Counted from the stretch's first letter, positions 23,716-32,459 are shown. The stretch: 42,492 bases of DNA from an uncultured Collinsella sp. (GCA_902470365.1 CABRFZ010000019.1:1-42492); one strand, 5' to 3'. Numbers and translations are program-made. The notes: a model not told the origin generated them from the letters alone.

Positions 23716-24833
23716 TTCAGTGCCTTCCTGATATCGAACAGCATGACCTCGATGGCCAGCTGGGGAGTAACGTTTCTGGCGATGTTGCGCTCGGCGGTCG
23801 CGACTGCCTCGAGCGCCTGGGTGGCACCCGCAACATTGGTCGCGGCGGCAAGCCGACCGATCGTGTCGCGCACGTCTTCGTTCACCACGTCGGCCGCCTC
23901 GTCCTGAAGCGTCAGCAGCACGTCGCGCATGAGCGTCCGCGCGCTCGCCAGCGCTTCCATGATACCCGAACGCTCGCGCGCGTTGAGTTCGCGCTTGTTG
24001 CGGTCCTCAAGCTGCTTCAATGCTCCACGCGACAGGTAGTCGGCGTTTTGCTCGAGCACCTTTTCCTGCGTGGACTTGACCTCGGCGAGCGGCGCCTTAA
24101 CGGCGACGATGAGCGACTTGGCGCGGCTGAGCACGTCGGCCTCGTCGGCGGCAATGAGTGAGTCGATGGCACGGACCATCTGACGGCGGGCGTCCTGGCG
24201 CTCGGCACTCTTAAGGAACTCGATGCCGCGCGTGGGGCTGCCCGCCACGGCGACGGCCATGCGACAACGCGCGATATCCTGACCAGTGGCACGGCTCACG
24301 GCGTGCGCGGCGACGGCGGGTGACACCAGCCGAAACGGCACGCACTGGCAGCGGCTCACGATGGTGGGCAACATCACGTCTGCCGAGGTGCCCAGCAAGA
24401 TAAACATAACGCCCTCGGGCGGCTCCTCGAGTGTTTTGAGCAGTGCGTTGGCGGTGTTGGCGCGCAGCTGCTCGGCACGGTCGATGATGTAGACCTTGGC
24501 CTTGGCACGGATGGGCGCCAGAGGCACGTCGTCGAGCAGCTCGCGGGTCTGGGCGATGAGGTAGCCCGTGGCGCTCTCGGGCGTGTAATAGTGCACGTCG
24601 GGGTGCGTATGGCGGGCGACGCGCACGCAGCTATCGCATGAGCCGCAGCCATCCTGCTCGCACAGGAAGGCCTGAGCGAGCGCCCACGCGGCGTCGAGCT
24701 TGCCCGCGCCGGGCGCGCCCAAAAACAGGTAGGCGTGCGATGCGCGACCGCTGGCGACGGCATTGGTCAAAAAGTCGCGCACGCGCTGTTGGGTGTCGAG
24801 CTTGGCCAGCAGGCTTGCCTGAGCGGGGGCCAT
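23706..24833 (-). CDS. holB: DNA polymerase III delta' subunit
   Basis: A 375-residue clamp-loader subunit. Residues ~25-45 have the P-loop-like FLGAPGAGKLDAAWAL, in which the usual Thr/Ser after Lys is Leu, as expected for the non-ATPase delta' subunit. A zinc module CEQDGCGSCDSC lies near 58-70, then VYIIDRAEQLRANTANALLK and LLKTLEEPPEGVMFIL. It loads the sliding clamp on DNA in the replisome. It starts one base after the tmk stop and overlaps ricT. Confidence 0.93.
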   Translation of the reverse strand: MAPAQASLLAKLDTQQRVRDFLTNAVASGRASHAYLFLGAPGAGKLDAAWALAQAFLCEQDGCGSCDSCVRVARHTHPDVHYYTPESATGYLIAQTRELLDDVPLAPIRAKAKVYIIDRAEQLRANTANALLKTLEEPPEGVMFILLGTSADVMLPTIVSRCQCVPFRLVSPAVAAHAVSRATGQDIARCRMAVAVAGSPTRGIEFLKSAERQDARRQMVRAIDSLIAADEADVLSRAKSLIVAVKAPLAEVKSTQEKVLEQNADYLSRGALKQLEDRNKRELNARERSGIMEALASARTLMRDVLLTLQDEAADVVNEDVRDTIGRLAAATNVAGATQALEAVATAERNIARNVTPQLAIEVMLFDIRKALKCR

Positions 24834-24834
24834 G

Positions 24835-25518
24835 TTACTCGGCCTCCTGGGCTAGCGCGGCAGCGACGGCATCCTGGGAAATGTCGAGGCCGTAGGCGCG
24901 AACCTGCTCGACCGTCTGTGCGAATACGTCCTCGATGGACGCGGTCGCGTCGATGAGCTTTACGCGGTTTGGCTCCTCGGCGGCAATTGCGCAAAAACCC
25001 TGGTAGACACGCTCTTGGAAGGCCATGCCCTTAGCCTCCATGCGATCTGCCGCGCCACGGGCTGCCATGCGCAGCGCCGCCTGCTCGGGCGTGATGTGAT
25101 AGACGAGTGTGAGCGCCGGGTGCGTCCCCGCGACGGCTAGGTTGTTGGCATCGCGCACTATCTGGCGAGCGAGGCCATCGGCAAACGCCTGGTAGCAGGT
25201 CGTGGAATCGTAGAAGCGATCGCACAGGACCACCTTGCCGGCAGCGAGGGCGGGCGCGATGACCTCGTGCACCAGCTGGGCACGGGCGGCCTCATACAGC
25301 AGCAGCTCGCAAGTGTCGCCCATCGCCGTATTGGCGGGGTCGAGCAGCAGAGCACGGATCTTTTCGCTGATGGCGGTACCGCCCGGCTCGCGCAGGCTCA
25401 CAACCTGGTAGCCGGCAAGGTCGAGCGCGCGGGCAAGCAGGCGCGCCTGCGTGGACTTGCCGGCGCCATCGACGCCCTCGAGCGTAATGAAGCTATGTTG
25501 AGCGGGCTCAAAAGCCAT
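24835..25518 (-). CDS. tmk: Thymidylate kinase
   Basis: A 227-residue dTMP kinase. The P-loop FITLEGVDGAGKSTQARLLA is at about residues 10-29, the DRFYDSTTCYQ motif is near 98-108, and the lid region holds ARGAADRME. It makes dTDP for DNA synthesis. It leads the tmk-holB-ricT operon. The upstream region to 25742 contains a palindromic repeat (25627-25682) and the promoter of the opposite gene. Confidence 0.95.
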   Translation of the reverse strand: MAFEPAQHSFITLEGVDGAGKSTQARLLARALDLAGYQVVSLREPGGTAISEKIRALLLDPANTAMGDTCELLLYEAARAQLVHEVIAPALAAGKVVLCDRFYDSTTCYQAFADGLARQIVRDANNLAVAGTHPALTLVYHITPEQAALRMAARGAADRMEAKGMAFQERVYQGFCAIAAEEPNRVKLIDATASIEDVFAQTVEQVRAYGLDISQDAVAAALAQEAE

Positions 25519-25626
25519 GGGCGCAGCCCCTTCCTACAAGGCGCGTAAATGCAGATATATCAACCAAGCCATGATACCCCAGTGCTCGGCGCGTCCCAAA
25601 TCCCACCTAGCCAATGGCTACTCAGG

Positions 25627-25682
25627 CGGCAGTTAGGGACGTTCCTAAACTGCCGGCCGAAAAGGAACGTCCCAACTGCCGG
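25627..25682. repeat. Palindromic repeat, copy 1
   Basis: CGGCAGTT-A-GGGACGTTCCT pairs with AGGAACGTCCC-AACTGCCG around a short loop, with one bulged A. Five T follow on the plus strand. No plus-strand gene ends here, so it is not a simple terminator. Copy 2 lies at 26745-26802; the two copies flank the zinc-ribbon gene. Confidence 0.7.
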
Positions 25683-25699
25683 CTTTTTGGGGCGCTGGG

Positions 25700-25705
25700 T
25701 ATAAT
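25700..25705 (+). promoter_or_regulatory. Probable -10 box of the zinc-ribbon gene
   Basis: TATAAT lies 37 bases before the start ATG at 25743. The -35 position would overlap the end of the palindromic repeat, and no good hexamer is seen there. Confidence 0.5.
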
Positions 25706-25742
25706 CGTCGTATTGCATTGAAATGTGGCGAAAGGAGTGGCA

Positions 25743-26726
25743 ATGTCTCGGTATTGCGCCTCGTGCGGCAAGCTTCTTGCAGATAATGCCAAGTTCTGCA
25801 CCTCGTGCGGTGCACCCGTTGAGCAAACAACCGCGAGCGATAGCCAGCCCGCTTTTGAGCAGACCGGCTCCCTTGATACGCCGCAAGCCAAGGCGGACGA
25901 CCCCCTCGTCTATCGCCCCGACCCCGCCGCAAGCCCTGCGGCCGCCGAGACCACGCAGCGCATACCCGTCGCGAGCGGCTCGCCCCAACAGGAGCCGGCT
26001 CCCGCATACACGCCCGCTTCGCCACAGACCCCCGCTCCCAAAAAGAGCGGCACCGGGCCGCTTATCGCCGTTATTGTTGTGCTGGTGGCGATCATCATCG
26101 CCCTGGTCGTTTTCTTTGTGATCAAGCCTTTCGACAACGCCGCCACGCAGACGACTGCCGAGGTAGCTAAGCTGCACCATGACGTTGACGACGATGACCT
26201 AAAGCCTCTCGGCGATCCCAACAGCCTGTACGACGATGATGACGATGACGACGAGGATGGCGGCGAAGCAACGCTCTCCGAGCAGAACCTCTACCGCCGA
26301 CTGAGCGAATACTACGACTTGCTCGAAGACCTCGACAACTACGTCCGTGGCTGCGCGCAGAACTTCAACGGCAGCTATCTGGAAGAAGATCGAACCACCC
26401 GTCAAAATCTCGCCGACGTCGCCGAGCGCACGGAGGACACCATCGAGCAGTATTACGACATCGTCGAGGACCTGGACGTCCCGACGAGCTCCAAGAACTA
26501 CAGCTCCTGGAAGGACATCATCGCCCTGTACGACGACCTGGATCACCGCATTGACGCAATCTGTGATGCCTGGGAGATCAGCCTGAAATACGCCAAGCCT
26601 GCGGACCACAAGAATGAGATCGTGGCGCCGCTGTCACGCGACAACGTGGCGGGCACCAATGACAATAAGTACCGCCTAGACTTTGAGGAGCGCTATCCCG
26701 GCGCCAAGCCTGTCGAGGTGAACTAG
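25743..26726 (+). CDS. Zinc-ribbon membrane protein
   Basis: A 327-residue protein. The N-terminus has a zinc ribbon, YCASCGKLLADNAKFCTSCG (residues ~4-23). A Pro/Ala-rich linker follows, then a membrane segment at about 105-128 (PLIAVIVVLVAIIIALVVFF). The outer part begins with an Asp-rich stretch (YDDDDDDDEDGGE), followed by helical segments such as YYDLLEDLDNYVRGC and TIEQYYDIVEDLD. ATG 25743 follows AAGGAG by five bases, so an earlier start at 25725 is not needed. Function unknown; such proteins are common in Gram-positive gut bacteria. It is one of three plus-strand genes here. Confidence 0.8.
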   Translation: MSRYCASCGKLLADNAKFCTSCGAPVEQTTASDSQPAFEQTGSLDTPQAKADDPLVYRPDPAASPAAAETTQRIPVASGSPQQEPAPAYTPASPQTPAPKKSGTGPLIAVIVVLVAIIIALVVFFVIKPFDNAATQTTAEVAKLHHDVDDDDLKPLGDPNSLYDDDDDDDEDGGEATLSEQNLYRRLSEYYDLLEDLDNYVRGCAQNFNGSYLEEDRTTRQNLADVAERTEDTIEQYYDIVEDLDVPTSSKNYSSWKDIIALYDDLDHRIDAICDAWEISLKYAKPADHKNEIVAPLSRDNVAGTNDNKYRLDFEERYPGAKPVEVN

Positions 26727-26744
26727 TGCTTTGCCGTTCCCGAG

Positions 26745-26802
26745 CCGGCAGCTAGGGACGTTCCTAAACTGCCAGCAGAAAAGGAACGTCCCTAGCTGCC
26801 GG
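26745..26802. repeat. Palindromic repeat, copy 2
   Basis: CCGGCAGCTAGGGACGTTCC plus T pairs with its complement at 26782-26802 in a perfect 21-bp stem with a 16-base loop. The arms and loop closely match copy 1 at 25627-25682, including the loop piece AAACTGCC. Confidence 0.75.
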
Positions 26803-26804
26803 TC

Positions 26805-26845
26805 AAAAAACGAGCGAGGATCGCGGGACCCTCGCTCGTTTTTTT
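26805..26845. terminator. Bidirectional terminator between converging genes
   Basis: AAAAAACGAGCGAGG (26805-26819) pairs perfectly with CCTCGCTCGTTTTTT (26829-26843). There are A and T runs on both sides, so it ends both the zinc-ribbon gene (plus) and topA (minus). Confidence 0.92.
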
Positions 26846-26867
26846 GGGCAATGTTTTGACTGTGCCG

Positions 26868-29462
26868 TTACTTGTCGGCGGTTGCTTTCTTGGCAGTCGA
26901 CTTCTTCGCGGTCGTCTTCTTGGCGGCAGTGGCTTTCTTAGCCGTCGTCTTCTTTGCCGCCGTGGTCTTCTTCGCCGTGCTCGCCTTGGTCGCAGTCTTG
27001 CGGCCGCGGGCGGGCTTCTTCTCCTTGGTCGGGCAGTCCATGTTGACACAGATACGCCACGGACCGCGCGCCGTGTTGACCACCACGATGGGGGCGCCGC
27101 ACTCGGGACAGGTCTCGCCCGTCGCTTCGAGTTTGCCACGCGCCGGCAGCGGATAGCTCACGCCGCAATCGTCATAGTTGGTGCAGCGGATAAAGCGCTT
27201 GCCGCTCTTCTCGCTCTTGTGTGCAATCAGGTCGCCATGACGTCCGGCCTCGGCACACACCTTGCACTCGCCCACCTTAAGGTCGGGCTCGTAGTTGGTG
27301 GGGCATGTGGGGTTCACGCAAATCTCGAAAGCCTTTTGGCGGAACGGCTGACACTTAATGCGCGGCGCACCGCACTCGGGGCACACGGCCGCCTCGCCCT
27401 CGAGCGGGCTTACCTTGACGCCGCTCGGCACCGGATAGGTCACGTCGCAGTCGGGCCATCCCATGCAGCCGATAAAGCTGCCACGGGTCTTGGCGCTCGT
27501 CTTCATAACCAAGTCCTTGCCGCACTTGGGGCAGGCGCCCACGCGCGCGTCGGCCGTAACGGCGTCGCTGATAGCGTCGCCCAGCTCCTGCGTATGCTTG
27601 AGCAGCTCGTCGAGCACGCCGGCCAGCAGCGCGCGCGAGTGCGTCACGACATGCTCTTCGGTGTCCTCGCCGCGCTCCACACGGGTCATATCGCCATCGA
27701 GCTCGCTGGTCATATCGGGGCTCGTGATGCGCGGGGCAAACTGCGACAGTGCATCGATAATGGCGATACCCAGCTGACTCGGCTCCACGGGATCGTTTTT
27801 GAGGTAGCGCACGGCGTACAGGCGCTCGATGATGCTCGCGCGCGTGGACTTGGTGCCCAGGCCGCGCTTTTCCATCTCCTGCACGAGCTTGCCCTGGCTG
27901 TAGCGCGCGGGCGGCTCGGTCTGCTTGGCCTCGAGTTTAATGTCGAACACGTCGACCGTATCGCCCTGCTCCAGCGGCGGCATCTGCTCGTCGCGCTTGA
28001 GTCCGTACGGGTACGCCTCGCGGAAACCCGGGGTCACGAGCACATCGCCCGAAGCCACGAACGGCTCACCGTTCACGTCGAGCTCGAGCTTAGTGTTTTC
28101 GATGGTCGCGGGACCCATAAGCGTCGCTAGGAAGCGGCGGGCGATGAGGTCGTAGAGCTTGCGCTGGCCGCCATCGAGCGTGGACGGATCGCCCTCGCCC
28201 GTGGGATAGATAGGCGGGTGGTCGGTGGTCTCGACTTTGCCGCGCGTGGGCTTCATGGGGCCGGCGAGCACCTTTTTGCACACGGGCGCCAGCGCCGGGT
28301 TGATCTTTGCCAGGTCGCTCACCACGGCGCCCAGATCGAGCGTCGCGGGGTACACGGTGTTGTCGACACGCGGGTAGCTGATGAGGCCCGCCATGTAGAG
28401 GGACTCGGCGATGCGCATGGTACGCGCAGGCGAGATACCCTCGGCTGCGGCGGCAGCCTGCAGCGAGGTGGTCGCAAACGGCGTGGGCGGCTGCTGCTTG
28501 CGCGAGCGCTTGGTCACCGCGGCGACGGTTGCCGTCTTGGCACCGTCAACGTGACCGTACGCCGTCTCAGCAGCATCCTTGTCGGTAAAGCGCGCCGTCT
28601 TGTGCGCGATCTTAAAGCGATCGTCCTCGGCAGCGCCTTGCGCGGCGCCCATGCCGCGAATCTGCCAATAGTCCTCGGGCACAAACGCCATGCGCTCGCG
28701 TTCGCGCTCGACCACCAGGGCAAGCGTCGGCGTCTGCACGCGGCCGGCGGAACGCACGTTGCCAAAGCCGCCAAACTTGGCGAGCGTCAGGTAGCGCGTG
28801 AGCACCGCACCCCAAATGAGGTCGATGTGCTGACGGCTCTCGCCGGCGTCGGCCAGGTTCTGGTCGAGCGAGACAAGGTTATCGAAGGCCTGCGTGATCT
28901 CGGCCTTGGTAAACGAAGAATACTGGGCGCGGGCGACCGGCAAGTCGGGCGCCACCTCGCGCACCTTGTTGAGGGCGTCCGAACCGATCAGCTCGCCCTC
29001 GCGATCGAAGTCCGTGGCGATGATGACGCTGTCGGACTTTTTGGCGAGGTTCTTAAGCGAGCGGATGAGTTCCTTCTCGGCCGGCAGCTTAATGACGGGT
29101 GCCCAGGTGAGATACGGCAGACTCTCGAGCTTCCAGCCCTTGATGGAGATGCCGTCGGCAAGAAACGGCTTGCGCTTGGTGTCATAGGGCGGGCGCGCCA
29201 GGCCATCGGGCATGTCGGCCGGCAGCATCTCGCCGTCCTCGGTGACCGAATACCAGCCCAGCTTTTTATCGAACAGCACGCTGTCGCAAAAATCGGGCGC
29301 AAGGATGTGACCGGCAAGACCGATGGTCACGCACTCCTCGCCCTTCCACTCAAAACGGTAGATTGCGGTGTTGTACACCTTGTCCTTTTTGGGTTTGCCC
29401 GTGGACAGACGCTCGGCAATCTGACGCGCGGCGTCGTTTTTCTCTGCGATGATGAGCTTCAA
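26868..29462 (-). CDS. topA: Type IA DNA topoisomerase I with archaeal-type active site
   Basis: An 864-residue enzyme that relaxes negative supercoils. The Toprim domain has MKLIIAEKNDAA and ATDFDREGELIG (Asp151, Asp153, Glu155). The catalytic Tyr363 is in LISYPRVDNTVYP, a form typical of archaeal topoisomerases and not of the usual bacterial SYMRTDS. Four C-terminal zinc ribbons follow (ACPKCG, VCPECG, CKVCAE, TCPECG). The last ~50 residues are Lys/Ala/Thr repeats (TAKKTTAAKKTTAKKAT) like a histone H1 tail. The start is TTG 29462 with AGGAG six bases upstream. It is the last gene of the run tatA-tatC-hypA-hypB-topA. Confidence 0.93.
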   Translation of the reverse strand: MKLIIAEKNDAARQIAERLSTGKPKKDKVYNTAIYRFEWKGEECVTIGLAGHILAPDFCDSVLFDKKLGWYSVTEDGEMLPADMPDGLARPPYDTKRKPFLADGISIKGWKLESLPYLTWAPVIKLPAEKELIRSLKNLAKKSDSVIIATDFDREGELIGSDALNKVREVAPDLPVARAQYSSFTKAEITQAFDNLVSLDQNLADAGESRQHIDLIWGAVLTRYLTLAKFGGFGNVRSAGRVQTPTLALVVERERERMAFVPEDYWQIRGMGAAQGAAEDDRFKIAHKTARFTDKDAAETAYGHVDGAKTATVAAVTKRSRKQQPPTPFATTSLQAAAAAEGISPARTMRIAESLYMAGLISYPRVDNTVYPATLDLGAVVSDLAKINPALAPVCKKVLAGPMKPTRGKVETTDHPPIYPTGEGDPSTLDGGQRKLYDLIARRFLATLMGPATIENTKLELDVNGEPFVASGDVLVTPGFREAYPYGLKRDEQMPPLEQGDTVDVFDIKLEAKQTEPPARYSQGKLVQEMEKRGLGTKSTRASIIERLYAVRYLKNDPVEPSQLGIAIIDALSQFAPRITSPDMTSELDGDMTRVERGEDTEEHVVTHSRALLAGVLDELLKHTQELGDAISDAVTADARVGACPKCGKDLVMKTSAKTRGSFIGCMGWPDCDVTYPVPSGVKVSPLEGEAAVCPECGAPRIKCQPFRQKAFEICVNPTCPTNYEPDLKVGECKVCAEAGRHGDLIAHKSEKSGKRFIRCTNYDDCGVSYPLPARGKLEATGETCPECGAPIVVVNTARGPWRICVNMDCPTKEKKPARGRKTATKASTAKKTTAAKKTTAKKATAAKKTTAKKSTAKKATADK

Positions 29463-29516
29463 AAGAGGCTCCTATCTCGTGTCTCTGCGGCTACGCCCGC
29501 CCGTATGGCGGCCGAT

Positions 29517-30200
29517 TTACGCCCTTGCTTGCTCGATCTGCCCGATGAGCCAATCGCACCAGGCATCCATGCCCTCGCCCTTGCGCGCGCTCACGGCAAA
29601 CCGCGGCGCCTGCGGATTGAGGTCATCGAGTGTCTTAGTATACCTATCCATGTCAAAATCGAAAGCCGGAGCCACGTCAACCTTGTTGAGCAGCTGTGCG
29701 CCGGCGTGCTGGAAGATGCCCGGGTACTTGATGGGCTTGTCGTCGCCCTCGGGCACCGAGAGAATCATGATGGACAGGTTCTCGCCCAGGTCAAAGTCGA
29801 CCGGGCAGACCAGGTTGCCCACGTTTTCGATAAAGATGACGTCGATGTTCTCCAGACCGACGGCCTGGTCGAACGCGTCAACGGCCTCCATGATCATGTT
29901 GCCCTCGAGGTGGCACAGGCCACCCGTGTTGATCTGGATGGCGGGCATGCCGGCTTCCTTCATGGTGATGGCGTCGACATCCGAGGCAATATCGCCCTCG
30001 ATGACGGCACAGCGCAGGCCAGCCTTGTCGCGCAGGCGCTCGTTGGTGCCCAGGATCGTGGTGGTCTTGCCCGAACCGGGGCTCGACAGCACATTGATCA
30101 CATAGGTGTTTGTCTCTTTAAATCGCTGTCGCAGCTGATCTGCCAGGCGCTCGTTGCGCGACAGGATCGGCGACGCGATATCAATCGTTTTCTCAGCCAT
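29517..30200 (-). CDS. hypB: Hydrogenase nickel incorporation GTPase HypB
   Basis: A 227-residue SIMIBI-class GTPase. The P-loop is VLSSPGSGKTTTI (about 37-49), followed by AVIEGDIASDVDA, QINTGGLCHLEGNM and FIENVGNLVCPVDFDLG. HypB loads nickel into [NiFe]-hydrogenase with HypA, using GTP. The N-terminus lacks the His-rich nickel store found in some HypB proteins. It starts 55 bases after hypA with AAGGAG before the ATG. No hydrogenase structural gene or hypCDEF is in this window. Confidence 0.95.
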   Translation of the reverse strand: MAEKTIDIASPILSRNERLADQLRQRFKETNTYVINVLSSPGSGKTTTILGTNERLRDKAGLRCAVIEGDIASDVDAITMKEAGMPAIQINTGGLCHLEGNMIMEAVDAFDQAVGLENIDVIFIENVGNLVCPVDFDLGENLSIMILSVPEGDDKPIKYPGIFQHAGAQLLNKVDVAPAFDFDMDRYTKTLDDLNPQAPRFAVSARKGEGMDAWCDWLIGQIEQARA

Positions 30201-30255
30201 ACTCAGCGCTCCTTACTTTTGCCCCTTTATACCCCGTCCCCAGGTGGCTGATGGG

Positions 30256-30612
30256 CTAATCGTCGGGGGTTTCGATTTCGATACTTGCGATGTCGAGTTC
30301 GCGGCCGTGCAGCAGGCGCACGTTGGCGCCGCCACATTGGGGACAGCGGCAATGGAAGCGATCGTGCTCAAAGACCTCCCCGCAGTCCAGACACTCGCTT
30401 TGTGGATGGACTTCCTCCACGGCAAGCTCGCAGCCTCGCGTGAGCGAGTCCTCATCGCGAAATGTCTCCCACGCAAAGTCGAGCGCCTCGCGCACAACTT
30501 CGGTCATATCCCCGATACGCAGCGTTACCAAAACGGCGCGCGAGGCCCCCGCCCCACGCGCCGCGCGAATCACTGTATCGAGTATGCCGTTGACAATGCC
30601 AACCTCGTGCAT
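30256..30612 (-). CDS. hypA: Hydrogenase nickel metallochaperone HypA
   Basis: A 118-residue protein. The nickel-binding N-terminus is MHEVGIVNGIL (His2), and the zinc site has CLDCGE and CRCPQCGG. HypA passes nickel to HypB and to the hydrogenase large subunit. It lies six bases after tatC and before hypB. The Tat system next door exports folded metalloenzymes, which fits a shared role in hydrogenase making. Confidence 0.94.
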   Translation of the reverse strand: MHEVGIVNGILDTVIRAARGAGASRAVLVTLRIGDMTEVVREALDFAWETFRDEDSLTRGCELAVEEVHPQSECLDCGEVFEHDRFHCRCPQCGGANVRLLHGRELDIASIEIETPDD

Positions 30613-30618
30613 ACCGAT

Positions 30619-31410
30619 TTACTCCTCGTCGTCCTCATCGTCCGAGAACAGGTCCAGACGGCTCACAAACAAGCCCTCCTTGCCCTCGCGCGCGGTAATG
30701 ACCACGCGGGCAATGGCGAGCGAAATCTCGTAGAGCGAGAGCAGGGCACCATACATGAGGCCCAGCGTAACGGGCGAGCCGTCGGGCGTAATCACAGCCG
30801 AGCCCACAAGCAGGCCCACGTACACGTAGCGCCAGGCGCCGCGGAAGGCCGCGTAGGACACGATGTGGAAGACGGACAGGTAGAAGATGATAAGCGGCAG
30901 CTCAAACGCCACGCCAAAGCCGATCATAAAGAGCAGCTCCATGTTGACGTAGTTCTCCAGGTCGGGCAGCGCCGTGGCGACGGCCGAGGTCTCGCCGATA
31001 AGCCACTCAAAGCCCGCCGGGATGATGATGAAATAGCAGAAGATGGCGCCCAGGAAGAACAGCACCGTCGAGGCGAGCACCGTGGGCACGACCCATTTGC
31101 GCTCGTTGGGACGCAGCGCCGGCAGGAAAAATGCTAGAATCTGCCAGATGATCATGGGCGTGCACATGACCACGGCCATCTTGATGGCCAGCGAGAAGCG
31201 CAGGCCAAAGCCGCCGAGCGTGGTGGTGATGTAGAACTTACCGTCCGGCACAAAGGAGCGGATGGGGTCTTCCAGGATGTCGAGCACCACGGGCGTGGCG
31301 AAATACAGCACGATGGCGGCGGCAAACACCGACACGACCACGATAGTCAGGCGGCGACGGAGCTCTCCCAGGTGATCGAAGAGCGGCATGCGCGCAGGTC
31401 CGATAGGCAT
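30619..31410 (-). CDS. tatC: Sec-independent translocase subunit TatC
   Basis: A 263-residue membrane protein with about six helices. The N-terminal signature FDHLGELRRRL is at residues ~10-20, followed by FYITTTLGGFGLRFSLAIKM, FLPALRPNERKWV and GVAFELPLIIFYLS. TatC recognises twin-arginine signal peptides. Its ATG overlaps the tatA stop by one base (TAATG). The C-terminus is acidic (FSDDEDDEE). Confidence 0.96.
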   Translation of the reverse strand: MPIGPARMPLFDHLGELRRRLTIVVVSVFAAAIVLYFATPVVLDILEDPIRSFVPDGKFYITTTLGGFGLRFSLAIKMAVVMCTPMIIWQILAFFLPALRPNERKWVVPTVLASTVLFFLGAIFCYFIIIPAGFEWLIGETSAVATALPDLENYVNMELLFMIGFGVAFELPLIIFYLSVFHIVSYAAFRGAWRYVYVGLLVGSAVITPDGSPVTLGLMYGALLSLYEISLAIARVVITAREGKEGLFVSRLDLFSDDEDDEE

Positions 31411-31991
31411 TACTCATCGCCTCCCTTCGAGGCGTCGGCGGCAGCGGCGTCGTCCTCGGCCTCGAGCTCGCGGGCGAGCTGGTCGACGACGGCCTTGCGC
31501 TTGCGGGGACGACGGGCGTAGAGGTCGGCCGTCGTGGGCTCTACCGGCTCGGGCTCGGGCTCCGGTTCTGCAGCAGGCTCGGGCTCGACGACAGGCTCGG
31601 CGGCAGCGGCAGGCTCGGCACCCTCGGCCTCCTCAGCAGCACCCTCGCCCTCGGCGGCAGCCTCGCTCGCGGCCTTCTCGGCAGCAAGGCGGGCACGGCG
31701 CTCGGCAAAGGTCTCCTTCTTGGCGGGCGCTGCCGTCTCGGCGGCATCCTTGTCCGCATCGGAATCGTCATCGACGGCAGTCTTCTTGGGCTTGACCGGT
31801 GCCGAAGCGGCCTCGCTTACCGGATCGATAATCTCAGACTGAACAACGGCCGTCATCTTTTCCTGCGTCTCGCGGAACTGACGGATGGCACGGCCGATCG
31901 TGCGGCCCATCTGCGGGAGCTTATCCGGGCCAAACAGCAAAAAGCCGAAGACCACGATGATCGCGAGCTCACCCTCTCCAATACCAAACAC
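31410..31991 (-). CDS. tatA: TatA/TatB-type translocase subunit with long acidic tail
   Basis: A 193-residue protein started at GTG 31991 (VFGIGEGELAIIVVFGFLLF), since GGAGG lies five bases upstream. A membrane helix, then GPDKLPQMGRTIGRAIRQF, define the TatA/B family. The rest is a low-complexity tail rich in Ala, Glu and Pro (EPVVEPEPAAEPEPEPEPVE), with a basic end. Usual TatA is 60-90 residues and TatB up to ~170, so it is long; assignment between A and B is not certain. It is the only such gene here and heads the Tat operon. Confidence 0.88.
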   Translation of the reverse strand: MFGIGEGELAIIVVFGFLLFGPDKLPQMGRTIGRAIRQFRETQEKMTAVVQSEIIDPVSEAASAPVKPKKTAVDDDSDADKDAAETAAPAKKETFAERRARLAAEKAASEAAAEGEGAAEEAEGAEPAAAAEPVVEPEPAAEPEPEPEPVEPTTADLYARRPRKRKAVVDQLARELEAEDDAAAADASKGGDE

Positions 31992-32144
31992 ACATACCTC
32001 CAAGGCTCGATGTGAGTCGAGCCCGCACCGCGCCATTCGGCCGGAACTCGTCTATTCATTCGGTCAAGTATAGCGCCCGGACGCCAAAACGTCCGAGCGC
32101 ATCACAAACATATGCCAAACGGCACGCCCTTTTGGGGGCAAAGA

Positions 32145-32459
32145 TTATGCAGCGGTGATCGAAATCTCCTGGTCGACACCCAACAGCTGAACCACGCGCA
32201 TTACCGAGGGCTGCACATTGGTGCAGCTAAAGCGCTTGCCGTGGTCGACCGCGTGGTGCGCGGCGCCCACGAGCACGCCAATGCCCGTCGAATCGATGTA
32301 GCTCACCTGGGCAAAATCGAGCTCAACGGCCTCAGTGGGCTGCTCGAGCGCCAGGTCGATGGCATTGCGCAGGCTATCGGCGTTAGAGATGTCGATCTCG
32401 CCGGTTACCTTAATGGTGTAGAGCTCTGGCGTGGGGTTGGTGGAAATACCCAAATCCAT
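32145..32459 (-). CDS. STAS-domain anti-sigma factor antagonist
   Basis: A 104-residue SpoIIAA/RsbV-like protein. The phosphorylation site is the Ser in YIDSTGIGVLVG (about residues 53-64). KVTGEIDISNADSLRNA is another family mark. Such proteins bind and release anti-sigma kinases when unphosphorylated. No partner kinase or sigma gene is adjacent. It follows the aminotransferase gene on the same strand, 51 bases later. Confidence 0.88.
   Translation of the reverse strand: MDLGISTNPTPELYTIKVTGEIDISNADSLRNAIDLALEQPTEAVELDFAQVSYIDSTGIGVLVGAAHHAVDHGKRFSCTNVQPSVMRVVQLLGVDQEISITAA

Noticed and set aside
25627..25688. Palindromic repeat copy 1 as a normal terminator
   Set aside because: The T-run is on the plus strand, and no plus-strand gene ends before it; tmk runs the other way.
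26868..27010. Short tandem repeats in the topA end as a CRISPR or satellite array
   Set aside because: They are in-frame, imperfect codon repeats for Lys/Ala/Thr, with no spacer structure.
28218..30251. A 677-codon open frame on the plus strand opposite topA and hypB
   Set aside because: It mirrors two clear genes, has no ribosome binding site or known motif, and spans their boundary. High GC with strong codon bias leaves antisense frames open.
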